From: Vibrio sp. RE88
GTDB lineage: Bacteria; Pseudomonadota; Gammaproteobacteria; Enterobacterales; Vibrionaceae
Assembly (NCBI RefSeq): GCF_013113835.1
Contig: NZ_VTYQ01000003.1
Location: 744,001 to 808,000 of the forward strand
DNA: 64,000 nucleotides
Reading direction: 5' to 3'
Shown: one piece after another, positions 36,892-47,209 of the stretch
Layout: each line of letters opens with the position of its first letter
How positions within the stretch are numbered: position 1 is the first letter of the stretch
The notes under the pieces: model-generated
The model's input: only the letters and a program-made list of their open reading frames with translations
Database searches by the model: none
What the model was told of the DNA's origin: nothing
Position numbers and translations under genes: made by a program

Positions 36892-37022
36892 TTTGATATT
36901 CCGTTTGTTTTCCCTTGAGGGATTATTATGTCCATGACGCCTTGATCGAAACGACCTAACGTCTGTAGGGTCTTCTCAAATAAACCACTAGCTATCCAAT
37001 TCAATAACTAGTGCTTCAAATG

Positions 37023-37051
37023 AAGGCTGAGCGTTGAGCGTGCTCAGCCTT
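37023..37051 (-). other. Intercistronic hairpin 2 (sucB-sucC)
   Basis: AAGGCTGAGC and GCTCAGCCTT arms with a 9-base loop form a perfect 10-bp stem. The minus strand has no U tract after it, so it is more likely a processing or stability element than a terminator. Confidence 0.7.
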
Positions 37052-37060
37052 AGAAACTTT

Positions 37061-37093
37061 AGGCACCAGATTACCAAAATCAATCCGGTGCCT
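37061..37093 (-). other. Intercistronic hairpin 1 (sucB-sucC)
   Basis: On the minus strand AGGCACCGGATT pairs with AATCTGGTGCCT (12 positions, one G-U) just 8 bases after the sucB stop. It lacks a proper U tract. Confidence 0.7.
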
Positions 37094-37100
37094 GAGTTAA

Positions 37101-38306
37101 TTACACGTCAAGAAGTAGACGTGCTGGATCTTCCAGTAGCTCTTTGATAGTAACCAAGAAACCAACTGACTCACGACCATCAATCAAACGGTGATCGTAA
37201 GAAAGTGCAAGGTACATCATAGGTAGAATTTCTACTTTGCCATCAACAGCCATTGGTCGCTCTTGGATCTTGTGCATGCCAAGAATCGCTGATTGCGGCG
37301 GGTTGATGATTGGCGTAGACATTAGTGAACCAAAGACACCACCGTTAGTGATAGTAAAGTTACCACCCATCAGCTCGTCTACTGTCAACTTGCCGTCACG
37401 ACCTTTGATCGCCAACTCTTTGATGCCTTTTTCTACATCAGCAAAACCTAGCGTATCGCAGTCTTTTAGGACTGGAGTAACTAGACCACGAGGCGTAGAA
37501 ACCGCCATGCTGATGTCGAAGTAGTTGTGATAAACAATGTCATCGCCATCAATAGAAGCGTTTACTTCTGGGTAACGTTTCAGTGCTTCGGTAACCGCTT
37601 TCACGTAGAAAGACATGAAACCAAGACGGATGCCGTGGCGCTCTTCGAATTGATCTTTGTACTGCTTACGAAGATCCATGATTGGCTTCATGTTTACTTC
37701 GTTAAACGTAGTCAGCATTGCCGTGTTGTTTTTCGCTTCAAGCAGACGATTTGCAACAGTTTTGCGTAGACGTGTCATAGGAACGCGTTTCTGGCTGCGA
37801 GCAGCTGCCGGCGCTTCAGCTACAGGAGCGTCTGCTTTCGGTGCAGCTTTAGCGTTCGCAAGGTGCGCTTCAATATCTTCACGCGTAATACGACCACCAA
37901 CACCTGTACCTTTCACTTGGCTTGCTTCCAAGTTGTGTTCAGCAAGAAGACGACGTACAGCTGGGCTCAGTGCATCGTTGCTTTCTTCACTCAGAGACGC
38001 TTTGTGACGCTTATCTGGAGACGCTTCCGCTTCCTCAGTGGTATCTTTTGTTGGCTCACCAGCAACAGCACCAGGTTTAAGTTTGGCAATCAGTTGCTTA
38101 GAAAGAACGGTAGCACCTTCTTCTTCGATGATAGCTTCTAGAACACCCGCTTCAGGAGCCGGTACTTCTAGAACTACTTTATCAGTTTCAATATCAACCA
38201 GAACTTCGTCACGCTCTACCGCGTCACCTGGTTGTTTGTGCCATGTTGCTACTGTCGCATCAGCAACAGATTCAGGTAAATCTGGAACCAGAATTTCAAT
38301 TGTCAT
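37101..38306 (-). CDS. sucB: 2-oxoglutarate dehydrogenase E2, dihydrolipoyl succinyltransferase
   Basis: A 401-residue E2 component: one lipoyl domain (lipoylated Lys in ETDKVVLEV, residue 43), an Ala/Pro-rich linker, a peripheral-subunit-binding domain ([20 protein letters not shown], about 113-132) and the catalytic domain ending with [12 protein letters not shown] (His/Asp catalytic pair). E. coli SucB has the same layout (405 residues). It transfers succinyl to CoA and is co-transcribed with sucA, 27 bases upstream. Confidence 0.97.
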   Translation of the reverse strand: MTIEILVPDLPESVADATVATWHKQPGDAVERDEVLVDIETDKVVLEVPAPEAGVLEAIIEEEGATVLSKQLIAKLKPGAVAGEPTKDTTEEAEASPDKRHKASLSEESNDALSPAVRRLLAEHNLEASQVKGTGVGGRITREDIEAHLANAKAAPKADAPVAEAPAAARSQKRVPMTRLRKTVANRLLEAKNNTAMLTTFNEVNMKPIMDLRKQYKDQFEERHGIRLGFMSFYVKAVTEALKRYPEVNASIDGDDIVYHNYFDISMAVSTPRGLVTPVLKDCDTLGFADVEKGIKELAIKGRDGKLTVDELMGGNFTITNGGVFGSLMSTPIINPPQSAILGMHKIQERPMAVDGKVEILPMMYLALSYDHRLIDGRESVGFLVTIKELLEDPARLLLDV

Positions 38307-38333
38307 ATCTGTTTCTTCCTTTAACTTCAGTTC

Positions 38334-41159
38334 TTAGCCTGAAGTTTTTGTATTCACGGTAAGTGCGTCTTCAACTAACGCTTTCTGTTGTTTCAAGTGT
38401 ACTGACATGTAACCTACTGCAGGTGATGCTGACGCTGGACGTCCAGCGTATTTAAGATCTGCACCTGCCGGAATAGCAGCACGGAAGTTATGTTGGCTTG
38501 AGTACCAAGCGCCTTGGTTTTGCGGCTCTTCCTGACACCAAACAAAGTCTTCTACATTTGTGTATTGCTCGATGGCAGCTTTAACTTCTTCCAGAGGGAA
38601 AGGGTAAAGTTGCTCAATCCGCACAATCGCAACGTCTTCTTGCTCATTGTTACGACGTTGTTCCAATAGGTCGAAATACACCTTACCTGAACAGAAAACA
38701 ACGCGTTTCACTTTCTTCGCATCCAGCTTATCTATCTCAGCAATCGCTGGCTGGAAGGTGCCTTCAGCAAGCTCTTCAAGCGATGAGGTACATAGTGGGT
38801 GACGAAGCAATGACTTAGGAGACATCACGATAAGAGGACGACGCATCGGGCGCACCACTTGACGGCGAATCATGTGGTATACCTGAGCTGGCGTAGATGG
38901 CACGACAACCTGCATGTTTTGCTCAGCACAAAGCTGTAGGTAACGCTCCAAACGTGCAGAAGAGTGCTCTGGTCCCTGACCTTCATAGCCATGTGGCAGC
39001 AACATTGTCAGGCCACACAGACGTGCCCATTTTTGCTCACCAGACGAGATGAATTGGTCGATAACTACCTGTGCACCATTAGCAAAGTCACCAAATTGCG
39101 CTTCCCAAATAGTCAGGCCGCTTGGCTCTGCTGTGGCATAACCATACTCAAATGCCAATACCGCTTCTTCTGACAGAACAGAGTCATATACTTCAAAAGG
39201 TCCCTGTTTGTCGTGAATGTTGGCCAATGGTACAAATGTACTTGCATCCGTTTGGTTGTGAAGAACTGAGTGACGGTGGAAGAAAGTACCACGACCCGAG
39301 TCCTGCCCAGAAATACGAATACGCTTACCATCATCAACCAGAGTCGCGTAAGCCAGTGTTTCTGCCATGCCCCAGTCAATCGCTTTCTCACCGCTTAACA
39401 TCGACTTACGATCATTGTATAGCTTGTTAACACGGCTCTGTAGCTTGTGACTGTCTGGGTACTGACAAATGCGCTGCCCCAACTCTAGCAAACGTTCTTT
39501 TTGGAACTCATTGTCCCATTCAACATCCCAATCATGTCCAATGTACGGAGCCCAGTCGACAGAATGGAGTGCCATTGGACGCCACTCTTTAACGACGACT
39601 TCACCACGATCCAAAGCATCACGGTATTCGTTTACCAATTGAGTCGCTGTATCAATACCGAATTCCCCACGCTCAATTAACACGTCAGCATACAGCTTAC
39701 GTGGCGTTGGGTGCTTCTTAATTTTTTGATACATCAATGGCTGAGTTGCGTTTGGCTCATCCGCTTCGTTGTGACCATGGCGACGGTAACAAACCAAATC
39801 AATCACAACATCACGTTTAAATTCATTACGATAATCAAGAGCAATGCGAGTTACGAATGCAACGGCCTCTGGATCATCAGCATTAACGTGGAAAATTGGT
39901 GCCTGTACCATCTTCGCAATATCAGTACAGTACATGGTCGAACGCGTGTCGTTCGGGTTTGACGTAGTGAAACCAACTTGGTTGTTCACAACGATGCGAA
40001 CAGTACCACCAACTCGGAAACCACGAGACTGAGACATGTTAAATGTTTCAGCAACAACCCCCTGACCCGCAACTGCAGAATCACCGTGAATAGTGATCGG
40101 AAGAACAGTGCTGCCCTCGGTATCACCAAGACGGTCTTGACGTGCACGAACCGAACCAATAACTACTGGGTTAACAATCTCAAGGTGAGACGGGTTGAAA
40201 GCTAGCGCTAAATGCACATCGCCGCCTGGGGTAGCGAAATCTGCTGAGAAGCCCTGGTGGTACTTAACATCACCCGTACCCCATGTTTCATCATGCTTAC
40301 CCGCAAACTCGTCGAACAGATCCTGAGGCTTTTTACCCAGAACGTTAACCAGCATATTCAAGCGACCACGGTGTGCCATACCAATAACAACTTCGCGCAT
40401 GCCGTTTTTACCAGCGTGGCGAATCAGTTCTTTCATCATTGGAATGAGCGCATCACCACCCTCAAGCGAGAAGCGTTTAGCACCTGGGAATTTAGCACCC
40501 AAGTATCGCTCTAGGCCTTCTGCAGCGGTCAGCTCTTCAAGAAACTCTTGTTTCTCTTCTTTGGAAAAAGAAGGCTTACCTACAACTGATTCTAAACGCT
40601 GCTGGATCCAACGCTTTTGCTCAGTGTCCGTCATGTGCATGTATTCTGCACCAACGGAACCACAGTAGATTTTATTGAGAGAGGAGTAGATGTCTTTCAG
40701 CAACATGGTGTCTTGACCAATTGCAAAAGAACCGACGTTAAACGATTCTTCGAAGTCATCTTCGGTGAGATTGTGGAATGCTGGGTCTAGCTCCGCCACT
40801 ATTGGACGTTGCCATAAACCGAGTGGATCAAGTTCTGCAGCTTCATGACCGCGGAAACGGTATGCGTTAATAAGTTGAAGAACTTTTACTTGCTTAGCGT
40901 CGACATCTGGATCACTAACTTGGACATTGTAATGCTTTGTTTCTTGAGCGAGTCGTCGGAAGTAGTCGCGGACACGCGAATGAGGCTGCTCAACAACCTC
41001 TTCAGAAGGCTTGGGCAAGCCATCAAATACACGTTTCCACTCCTCACTTACCAGATCGGGATCACTTAGATACAGTTCGTAGAGATCTTCTACATAAGTT
41101 GCATTGGCGCCAGCCAAGTGTGAAGACTCGAGCCATGCCTTCATCACGCCGTTGTGCAT
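38334..41159 (-). CDS. sucA: 2-oxoglutarate dehydrogenase E1
   Basis: A 941-residue ThDP-dependent decarboxylase (E. coli 933). The N-terminal LAGANATYVEDLYELYLSDPD, the active-site IGMAHRGRLNMLVNVLGK and GDSAVAGQGVVAETFNMS blocks, and the late LPHGYEGQGPEHSSARLERYLQ segment are typical. It oxidatively decarboxylates 2-oxoglutarate for the E2 SucB. The ATG has an AAGGGA ribosome site. The gap to sdhB contains a strong hairpin. Confidence 0.97.
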   Translation of the reverse strand: MHNGVMKAWLESSHLAGANATYVEDLYELYLSDPDLVSEEWKRVFDGLPKPSEEVVEQPHSRVRDYFRRLAQETKHYNVQVSDPDVDAKQVKVLQLINAYRFRGHEAAELDPLGLWQRPIVAELDPAFHNLTEDDFEESFNVGSFAIGQDTMLLKDIYSSLNKIYCGSVGAEYMHMTDTEQKRWIQQRLESVVGKPSFSKEEKQEFLEELTAAEGLERYLGAKFPGAKRFSLEGGDALIPMMKELIRHAGKNGMREVVIGMAHRGRLNMLVNVLGKKPQDLFDEFAGKHDETWGTGDVKYHQGFSADFATPGGDVHLALAFNPSHLEIVNPVVIGSVRARQDRLGDTEGSTVLPITIHGDSAVAGQGVVAETFNMSQSRGFRVGGTVRIVVNNQVGFTTSNPNDTRSTMYCTDIAKMVQAPIFHVNADDPEAVAFVTRIALDYRNEFKRDVVIDLVCYRRHGHNEADEPNATQPLMYQKIKKHPTPRKLYADVLIERGEFGIDTATQLVNEYRDALDRGEVVVKEWRPMALHSVDWAPYIGHDWDVEWDNEFQKERLLELGQRICQYPDSHKLQSRVNKLYNDRKSMLSGEKAIDWGMAETLAYATLVDDGKRIRISGQDSGRGTFFHRHSVLHNQTDASTFVPLANIHDKQGPFEVYDSVLSEEAVLAFEYGYATAEPSGLTIWEAQFGDFANGAQVVIDQFISSGEQKWARLCGLTMLLPHGYEGQGPEHSSARLERYLQLCAEQNMQVVVPSTPAQVYHMIRRQVVRPMRRPLIVMSPKSLLRHPLCTSSLEELAEGTFQPAIAEIDKLDAKKVKRVVFCSGKVYFDLLEQRRNNEQEDVAIVRIEQLYPFPLEEVKAAIEQYTNVEDFVWCQEEPQNQGAWYSSQHNFRAAIPAGADLKYAGRPASASPAVGYMSVHLKQQKALVEDALTVNTKTSG

Positions 41160-41216
41160 ATTTTCCCTTAACCAGTAGTTTTCACGTTTGCTTCGGTCTA
41201 TGCCGAGCTATAAAGA

Positions 41217-41238
41217 GCCGGTCACCTGAGTGACCGGC
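41217..41238. other. Hairpin between sdhB and sucA
   Basis: GCCGGTCAC, loop CTGA, GTGACCGGC: a perfect 9-bp stem. The T-rich tail (AATTTTTATTG) is on the plus strand. In the minus-strand mRNA it is an intercistronic hairpin, which may set the sdh to suc ratio. Confidence 0.65.
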
Positions 41239-41253
41239 AATTTTTATTGTTTA

Positions 41254-41967
41254 TTAAACCGAACGGTTGACCAGCATGGTCTTAATGTGACCGATGGCCT
41301 TCGTTGGGTTTAGTCCCTTAGGACAAACACTTACACAATTCATGATGCCATGGCAACGGAAAACGCTAAATGCATCATCAAGATTTGACAAACGTTCATC
41401 TGTTGCCGTATCACGGCTATCGATTAGCCAACGATACGCAGCAAGCAAGCCTGCAGGACCGATAAATTTATCTGGGTTCCACCAGAACGATGGGCACGAA
41501 GTCGTACAACATGCACACATGATACATTCGTACAATCCATCCAAGTGAGCGCGTTCATCAGGAGATTGAAGGTTCTCGCGTGATGGTGGCAGTGCATCGT
41601 CATCAATCAGGAATGGTTTGACCTTCGCGTAGTTATCGTAGAACTGAGTCATATCGACAATCAAATCACGAACCACTGGCAAGCCAGGTAATGGACGAAT
41701 TACCAGCTTGTCACCTGCTAGTGCAGATAACGGCGTGATACAGGCCAAACCGTTTTTACCATTCATGTTCAGGCCGTCTGAACCACAAACCCCTTCACGA
41801 CATGAACGGCGGAATGCGATTGTTGGGTCTTGTTCTTTAAGCAGAATCAAAGCGTCCAAAACCATCATGTCAGAGCCTTCGTCTACTTCAAGGATATAAT
41901 CCTTCATGTATGGCTTATCATCGACATCTGGGTTGTAGCGATACAAAGAGAAGTTCAGTTTCATCAT
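41254..41967 (-). CDS. sdhB: Succinate dehydrogenase iron-sulphur subunit
   Basis: A 237-residue subunit with a plant-type [2Fe-2S] site (CREGVCGSDGLNMNG...AC, about residues 56-76) and the C-terminal [4Fe-4S]/[3Fe-4S] cysteines (CIMCACCTTSCPS and CHGIMNCVSVCPKGLNP). It relays electrons from FAD in SdhA to ubiquinone at SdhCD. MMKLNF allows either Met as start. Follows sdhA by 11 bases. Confidence 0.97.
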   Translation of the reverse strand: MMKLNFSLYRYNPDVDDKPYMKDYILEVDEGSDMMVLDALILLKEQDPTIAFRRSCREGVCGSDGLNMNGKNGLACITPLSALAGDKLVIRPLPGLPVVRDLIVDMTQFYDNYAKVKPFLIDDDALPPSRENLQSPDERAHLDGLYECIMCACCTTSCPSFWWNPDKFIGPAGLLAAYRWLIDSRDTATDERLSNLDDAFSVFRCHGIMNCVSVCPKGLNPTKAIGHIKTMLVNRSV

Positions 41968-41978
41968 TCATTCCTCCC

Positions 41979-43745
41979 TTAGTATGTACGTACTTTCGGC
42001 GGGAAAGCTTCACGGTGAACTGGCGTCATGTTGACATCACGCTTAGTCATCGCTTCCGTTTCCGGGTTATAAATAGAGTGGCATAGCCAATTCTGGTCAT
42101 CACGCTCAGGGTAATCAAATCGAGCATGTGCACCACGACTTTCAGTACGGTAGTTTGCCGCAACTGCTGTCGAGAAGGCCGTTTCCATCAAGTTGTCTAG
42201 CTCCAGACACTCAATGCGCTGAGTATTGAACTCAGACGATTTGTCAGCAAGGTGTGCGTCTTTCAAACGCTCTCGAATAACTTTCAGTTCCTCTAGACCC
42301 GTTGCCATTGCGTCACCTTCACGGAAAACCGAGAAGCTGTTTTGCATACACGTTTGTAGGTCTTTACGAATCTGTACTGGGTCTTCACCACCGGTGCTAT
42401 TTTCCCAACGCATAGTACGCGCTAGAGATGCTTCAATGTCAGATTCTGTCGCTGGGCGAGCTTCTGTTTGAGCCGCCAACGTTTCGCCTAGGTGTAGACC
42501 AGTAGCACGGCCGAATACAACCAAATCAAGCAGTGAGTTACCACCTAAACGGTTAGCACCGTGAACAGATACCGAAGCAATTTCACCACAAGCAAACAGG
42601 CCTTGAACTTCAGATTCGCTGCCGTCAGCCGCTTGTTTAATCGCCTGACCTGAAACCTGAGTTGGTACACCACCCATCATGTAGTGACAAGTAGGGATAA
42701 CTGGGATCGGTTCTTTCACCGGGTCTACGTGAGCAAACGTACGTGAAAGCTCACAGATACCTGGTAGACGAGACTCAAGAACATCTTTACCTAGGTGGTC
42801 CAGTTTCAGTTTGATGTGAGGACCCCATGGGCCATCACAGCCACGGCCTTCACGGATTTCGATCATCATTGAACGTGCTACAACGTCTCGACCCGCAAGG
42901 TCTTTCGCGTTAGGCGCATAACGCTCCATGAAGCGCTCACCATCTTTATTAAGAAGATAACCACCTTCACCACGACAACCTTCGGTAACCAGTACACCTG
43001 CACCTGCAATACCTGTTGGGTGGAACTGCCACATTTCCATGTCTTGCATTGGCACGCCTGCGCGTAGCGCCATACCAACACCATCACCAGTATTGATGTG
43101 TGCGTTAGTCGTTGAAGCGTAGATACGACCAGCACCACCAGTGGCTAGAACGGTCGCTTTAGATTTGAAGTAACAAATCTCACCCGTTTCCATACAGATT
43201 GCTGTACAACCCATGATGGCACCGTCTTGGTTCTTAACCAGATCAAGCGCATACCACTCAGAGAAGATAGTGGTTTTGTGTTTTACATTTTGTTGGTACA
43301 GAGTATGAAGCAGTGCGTGACCAGTACGGTCAGCAGCAGCAGCAGTACGAGCAGCTTGCTCGCCACCAAACTCTTTCGACTGGCCACCAAACGGACGTTG
43401 GTAAATCGTTCCGTTATCAAAACGAGAAAATGGAAGACCCATTTTTTCTAATTCAATAACCGACTCAGGACCATTCTTACACATATACTCGATAGCATTT
43501 TGGTCACCGATGTAATCCGACCCTTTTACTGTGTCGTACATGTGCCATTGCCAATCGTCTTTGTGTGAGTTACCCAGTGCTACGGTAATACCGCCTTGAG
43601 CAGAAACAGTGTGTGAACGAGTAGGAAATACTTTAGATAGCAAAGCACAAGTCAGGCCTTGCTCAGAAATTTGTAGCGCAGCACGCATGCCTGCACCACC
43701 AGCGCCGATTACTACGGCATCAAATTCGCGAACTGGAATAGACAC
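41979..43745 (-). CDS. sdhA: Succinate dehydrogenase flavoprotein subunit
   Basis: A 588-residue flavoprotein, exactly the E. coli length. The FAD-binding [11 protein letters not shown] motif, the covalent-FAD His in [11 protein letters not shown] and the active-site HPTGIAGAG and [10 protein letters not shown] blocks are all visible. It oxidises succinate to fumarate in the TCA cycle at the inner membrane. Confidence 0.98.
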   Translation of the reverse strand: MSIPVREFDAVVIGAGGAGMRAALQISEQGLTCALLSKVFPTRSHTVSAQGGITVALGNSHKDDWQWHMYDTVKGSDYIGDQNAIEYMCKNGPESVIELEKMGLPFSRFDNGTIYQRPFGGQSKEFGGEQAARTAAAADRTGHALLHTLYQQNVKHKTTIFSEWYALDLVKNQDGAIMGCTAICMETGEICYFKSKATVLATGGAGRIYASTTNAHINTGDGVGMALRAGVPMQDMEMWQFHPTGIAGAGVLVTEGCRGEGGYLLNKDGERFMERYAPNAKDLAGRDVVARSMMIEIREGRGCDGPWGPHIKLKLDHLGKDVLESRLPGICELSRTFAHVDPVKEPIPVIPTCHYMMGGVPTQVSGQAIKQAADGSESEVQGLFACGEIASVSVHGANRLGGNSLLDLVVFGRATGLHLGETLAAQTEARPATESDIEASLARTMRWENSTGGEDPVQIRKDLQTCMQNSFSVFREGDAMATGLEELKVIRERLKDAHLADKSSEFNTQRIECLELDNLMETAFSTAVAANYRTESRGAHARFDYPERDDQNWLCHSIYNPETEAMTKRDVNMTPVHREAFPPKVRTY

Positions 43746-44090
43746 TTACGCACCCCACAGAATAAATAGACCAGAGAAGAAGTAACCAAATAGCACTGCA
43801 ATGATACCTAGCTGCAGAAATCCGCGAAGCTTAGCGCTTTTGATGTAGTCTGTAAGAACTTGCCATAGACCAATCCAAGCGTGGATAAGAACGGATACCA
43901 ACGCAAGCATGGTAAAGACTTTAGTAAAAGTCCCACCGAAGAACTGTGTCCAAGATACGTAAGAAATATCTGAGAAAGCACAGAAGCTCACCAGATAGAT
44001 AGTATAAAGCGTCATAATGATTGCAGTTGCACGAATTAATAGGAAATCGTGCACACCATTACGACCAAAAGATGAAATGTGTTTTACCAT
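43746..44090 (-). CDS. sdhD: Succinate dehydrogenase membrane anchor SdhD
   Basis: A 114-residue protein with three transmembrane helices and HAWIGLWQVLTDYIK, which carries the haem or quinone-site region with the conserved Tyr. It forms the cytochrome b556 anchor with SdhC. Its start overlaps the sdhC stop by 7 bases. Confidence 0.95.
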   Translation of the reverse strand: MVKHISSFGRNGVHDFLLIRATAIIMTLYTIYLVSFCAFSDISYVSWTQFFGGTFTKVFTMLALVSVLIHAWIGLWQVLTDYIKSAKLRGFLQLGIIAVLFGYFFSGLFILWGA

Positions 44091-44476
44091 ACCAGAATCC
44101 CCGCAAGTACAGACAGAACGGCCGTCGCTGCGAATGCAACCTTAGCGCTCATTGCGCCAGATTCCAGCTCTTCAAAATGACCTAGGTCCATCAACAAGTG
44201 ACGAATACCACCTGCTATATGGTAGGCCAAAGCCGTCAAAATACCCCACAAAATAAATTTCACAAAGAAACCGTCAACGATGTCGACAGCTTGTGCGTAA
44301 CCTACAGGGGAAGACAGGGAAATGGATAATAACCAAAGAAGTATCCCGATCGCGACAAACGTAATTACACCTGAAACTCGGTGCAGGATAGATGCGATTG
44401 CTGTGATCGGAAAGTTGATAGTCTGCAAATCTAAATTAACAGGTCTTGACTTTCTTTCTTTCACGGGCTTGCTCAC
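44084..44476 (-). CDS. sdhC: Succinate dehydrogenase cytochrome b556 subunit SdhC
   Basis: A 130-residue three-helix protein with RPVNLDLQTINFPITAIASILHRVSG (the Ser/Arg quinone-site region; shown in part) and the haem-ligand signature HIAGGIRHLLMDLGH. The start is GTG at 44476 with GGAG upstream. First gene of the sdhCDAB-sucABCD transcript; a near-consensus ArcA box lies 60-74 bases upstream. Confidence 0.95.
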   Translation of the reverse strand: MSKPVKERKSRPVNLDLQTINFPITAIASILHRVSGVITFVAIGILLWLLSISLSSPVGYAQAVDIVDGFFVKFILWGILTALAYHIAGGIRHLLMDLGHFEELESGAMSAKVAFAATAVLSVLAGILVW

Positions 44477-44872
44477 TCAGCTCCATTGAAGCATTTATTG
44501 TTATGAACGAAATTTGATTGCAAACCTACAAAAGTTAACATTTATTTAACAACAAGCAGGCAAAAAACCGGGATAAATTTGTAAAATATTTGTTAACAAC
44601 AAGATTTGAAACATCACCTCACATTTGTTTCAAACCTTGAATTTATAAGGTTTCCACCAAAATTTACGGCGCCACTATACGGCTGGAAACATTTTAGCAC
44701 AATTGATGTAACAATTTTTGCTACACAGAACAGATTTTTAACCTTATACGTATAAAAAATCAAAACAAGTGCACAAGTCGGAGGAGAAAAATTGACTTTG
44801 ATAACGAACACACGTACAAAAATGTCACACAAACATCCTGGACGGATTAAATAATAAACAAAGGAGATTGTT
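44477..44872. other. Divergent sdhC/gltA regulatory region
   Basis: A 396-base AT-rich gap with no gene. It holds the ArcA-like box near sdhC, several GTTAAC-like repeats (44534-44540, 44592-44598) and, close to gltA, an AAGGAG ribosome site (44861-44866). I could not fix -35/-10 pairs with confidence. In E. coli the same divergent region is controlled by ArcA, CRP and small RNAs. Confidence 0.6.
44536..44550 (-). promoter_or_regulatory. ArcA box upstream of sdhC
   Basis: The minus strand reads GTTAAATAAATGTTA, 14 of 15 identical to the ArcA-P consensus GTTAATTAAATGTTA. Its position fits anaerobic repression of sdhCDAB-sucABCD, as known in E. coli. Confidence 0.65.
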
Positions 44873-46162
44873 ATGGCAGATAAGAAAGCGACCCTTCATG
44901 TTGAAGGTCAAGCGCCTATCGAACTGCCAATTATGGAAGGTGCCCTTGGCACACCTGTAATTGACGTTCGTAAACTTGGAGCAAATGGTTATTTCACTTT
45001 TGACCCAGGTTTTCTTGCCACTGCATCCTGTGAATCTCAAATCACCTACATCGACGGCGGCAAAGGCATTCTTTTGCACCGTGGTTACCCGATTGATCAG
45101 TTAGCTAATAACGCTGATTACCTAGAAGTATGTTACATCCTTCTTTATGGTGAAGCCCCTACACGAGAACAATACGAGCAATTCAAAGTCACTGTCACTC
45201 GCCATACTATGGTGCATGAGCAGATCGCGAGCTTTTTCCACGGATTCCGCCGCGACGCACACCCAATGGCAGTAATGTGTGGTGTAGTTGGCGCTTTGGC
45301 AGCCTTCTACCACGATTCACTAGACATCAACAACGACACTCACCGCGAGATCACGGCTTATCGTCTACTGTCGAAAATGCCGACGCTTGCTGCAATGTGT
45401 TACAAGTACTCTATCGGTCAGCCATTTATCTACCCACGTAACGACCTAAGCTACGCGGAAAACTTCCTACACATGATGTTTGCTAACCCATGTGAAGAAT
45501 ACGAAGTAAACCCAGTGGTTGCACGTGCGATGGATAAGATCTTCACCCTTCACGCAGACCACGAGCAAAACGCTTCAACCTCAACGGTTCGTCTTGCTGG
45601 TTCTTCAGGTGCAAACCCATTCGCATGTATTGCCGCGGGTATCGCATCACTTTGGGGACCTGCACACGGCGGTGCTAACGAAGCGTGTCTGAAGATGCTG
45701 GAAGAAATCGGCAGTGTCGACAACATTCCTGAGTACATTGATCGTGCTAAAGACAAGGATGATCCATTCCGCCTAATGGGCTTTGGTCACCGTGTCTACA
45801 AGAACTACGATCCACGTGCGACAGTAATGCGCGAAACGTGTCATGACGTTCTAAAAGAACTGAACATTGATGATCCTCTACTGGATGTAGCAATGGAACT
45901 TGAGCGTATCGCTCTGTCTGATGAGTACTTCGTATCTAAGAAGCTGTACCCGAACGTAGATTTCTACTCAGGTATTATTCTGAAGGCGATTGGTATTCCG
46001 GTTTCTATGTTCACGGTAATCTTCGCACTTTCACGTACGATTGGTTGGATCGCTCACTGGAACGAAATGCACAGTGATCCACTGAACCGCATTGGTCGTC
46101 CGCGTCAGCTTTACACTGGTGAAACTCAGCGTAACTTCAAGCCAATTCACGAACGCGAATAA
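44873..46162 (+). CDS. gltA: Citrate synthase (type II, hexameric)
   Basis: A 429-residue enzyme condensing oxaloacetate and acetyl-CoA (E. coli 427). Catalytic His and Asp regions are visible: [41 protein letters not shown] and the late [13 protein letters not shown] segment. The length and type II features imply NADH-sensitive regulation, as in the family. The stop is followed at once by a (GAAGCTA)4 tandem repeat and a terminator. Confidence 0.98.
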   Translation: MADKKATLHVEGQAPIELPIMEGALGTPVIDVRKLGANGYFTFDPGFLATASCESQITYIDGGKGILLHRGYPIDQLANNADYLEVCYILLYGEAPTREQYEQFKVTVTRHTMVHEQIASFFHGFRRDAHPMAVMCGVVGALAAFYHDSLDINNDTHREITAYRLLSKMPTLAAMCYKYSIGQPFIYPRNDLSYAENFLHMMFANPCEEYEVNPVVARAMDKIFTLHADHEQNASTSTVRLAGSSGANPFACIAAGIASLWGPAHGGANEACLKMLEEIGSVDNIPEYIDRAKDKDDPFRLMGFGHRVYKNYDPRATVMRETCHDVLKELNIDDPLLDVAMELERIALSDEYFVSKKLYPNVDFYSGIILKAIGIPVSMFTVIFALSRTIGWIAHWNEMHSDPLNRIGRPRQLYTGETQRNFKPIHERE

Positions 46163-46190
46163 GAAGCTAGAAGCTAGAAGCTAGAAGCTA
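46163..46190 (+). repeat. Four perfect copies of a 7-bp tandem repeat
   Basis: GAAGCTA is repeated four times without mismatch, beginning at the base after the gltA TAA, followed by GAAAAA. It lies in the 3' UTR between the stop codon and the terminator. Confidence 0.95.
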
Positions 46191-46198
46191 GAAAAATT

Positions 46199-46238
46199 AA
46201 GGGTTGATGCTTTCGCATCAACCCTTTTAATATTTTTT
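46199..46238 (+). terminator. Terminator of gltA
   Basis: AAGGGTTGATGC, loop TTTC, GCATCAACCCTT, then TTAATATTTTTT: a 12-bp stem. Confidence 0.9.
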
Positions 46239-46338
46239 GGAGTTATAAAAGCGAGGTTTGAATCGCTTCGCCCATATTGGAGACTCTCTTCATAAGTACA
46301 GCCTCCGATTGGTTCTGCTCCTTTAGCGATTGTGAACC

Positions 46339-47097
46339 TTAAACTGGGTTATCAATATCAATAAACTCAACATCCAAGTCGTGTTCTTTAACCAACCACT
46401 CACCAAGAGCTTTGATGCCATAACGCTCTGTTGCGTGATGCCCTGCTGCAAAATAGTGTATATCCATTTCTCTGGCTGTGTAGGTAGTGCGCTCGGAGAT
46501 TTCACCCGAAATAAATGCATCCAGACCATGCTTTACTGCTAACTCGATAAAGTCTTGCCCACCACCAGTACACCAACCTACAGTTTCAATTATTTTGTCT
46601 GCATTATCAGGTGAAATATGTAAAGGATTACGACTCAGTACTTTTTCTATCTTTGCTGAGAAATCTGCACCAGTCATCGGCTGTTTCAGACGACCAAACA
46701 TTGCCACTGATTGCGGATGTCCTTCCAGACCACCTTCCACGTTAATATCTAATAATCGTGCTAGCTCTGCGTTGTTACCGAGCTCAGGATGAATATCCAA
46801 CGGCAAGTGGTAGCCGAACAAGTTAATATCATTTTTGATTAGCGTTCGGATGCGATTCCCTTTCATTCCACGAATAGGCTCAGGTTCTCCTTTCCAGAAA
46901 TATCCATGATGAACGAGCAATGCATCCGCCTTCAACTCAACCGCTTTGTTAATCAGAGCTTGAGAGGCCGTCACACCCGTTACCACGCGTTTAATGTCTG
47001 TTTTACCTTCGACCTGTAAACCGTTCGGTGCATAATCTTTGATGAGTTGAGGAGAAAGCTTTTCGTTAAGAATCTGTTCCAGCTGTATATTGTTCAT
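46339..47097 (-). CDS. Nif3-like dinuclear metal centre protein (YbgI)
   Basis: A 252-residue Nif3-family protein with the metal-ligand motifs LLVHHGYFW and, near the C-terminus, YFAAGHHATERYG. The E. coli homologue YbgI forms a hexameric ring; the biochemical role is still unclear, and some members are described as GTP cyclohydrolase 1 type 2 homologues. ATG at 47097 (MNNIQLEQ) is chosen over a 14-residue extension. Confidence 0.9.
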   Translation of the reverse strand: MNNIQLEQILNEKLSPQLIKDYAPNGLQVEGKTDIKRVVTGVTASQALINKAVELKADALLVHHGYFWKGEPEPIRGMKGNRIRTLIKNDINLFGYHLPLDIHPELGNNAELARLLDINVEGGLEGHPQSVAMFGRLKQPMTGADFSAKIEKVLSRNPLHISPDNADKIIETVGWCTGGGQDFIELAVKHGLDAFISGEISERTTYTAREMDIHYFAAGHHATERYGIKALGEWLVKEHDLDVEFIDIDNPV

Positions 47098-47209
47098 TGT
47101 GACTTCCAGTAACTGCACGATTTGCAAAGTGTATTGCAACTATATAAAGGATGCTAGTTTCAATCGGTTGCGGTTACAATAGCGTCAATTTCGTTTTAAA
47201 GGATCAGAG

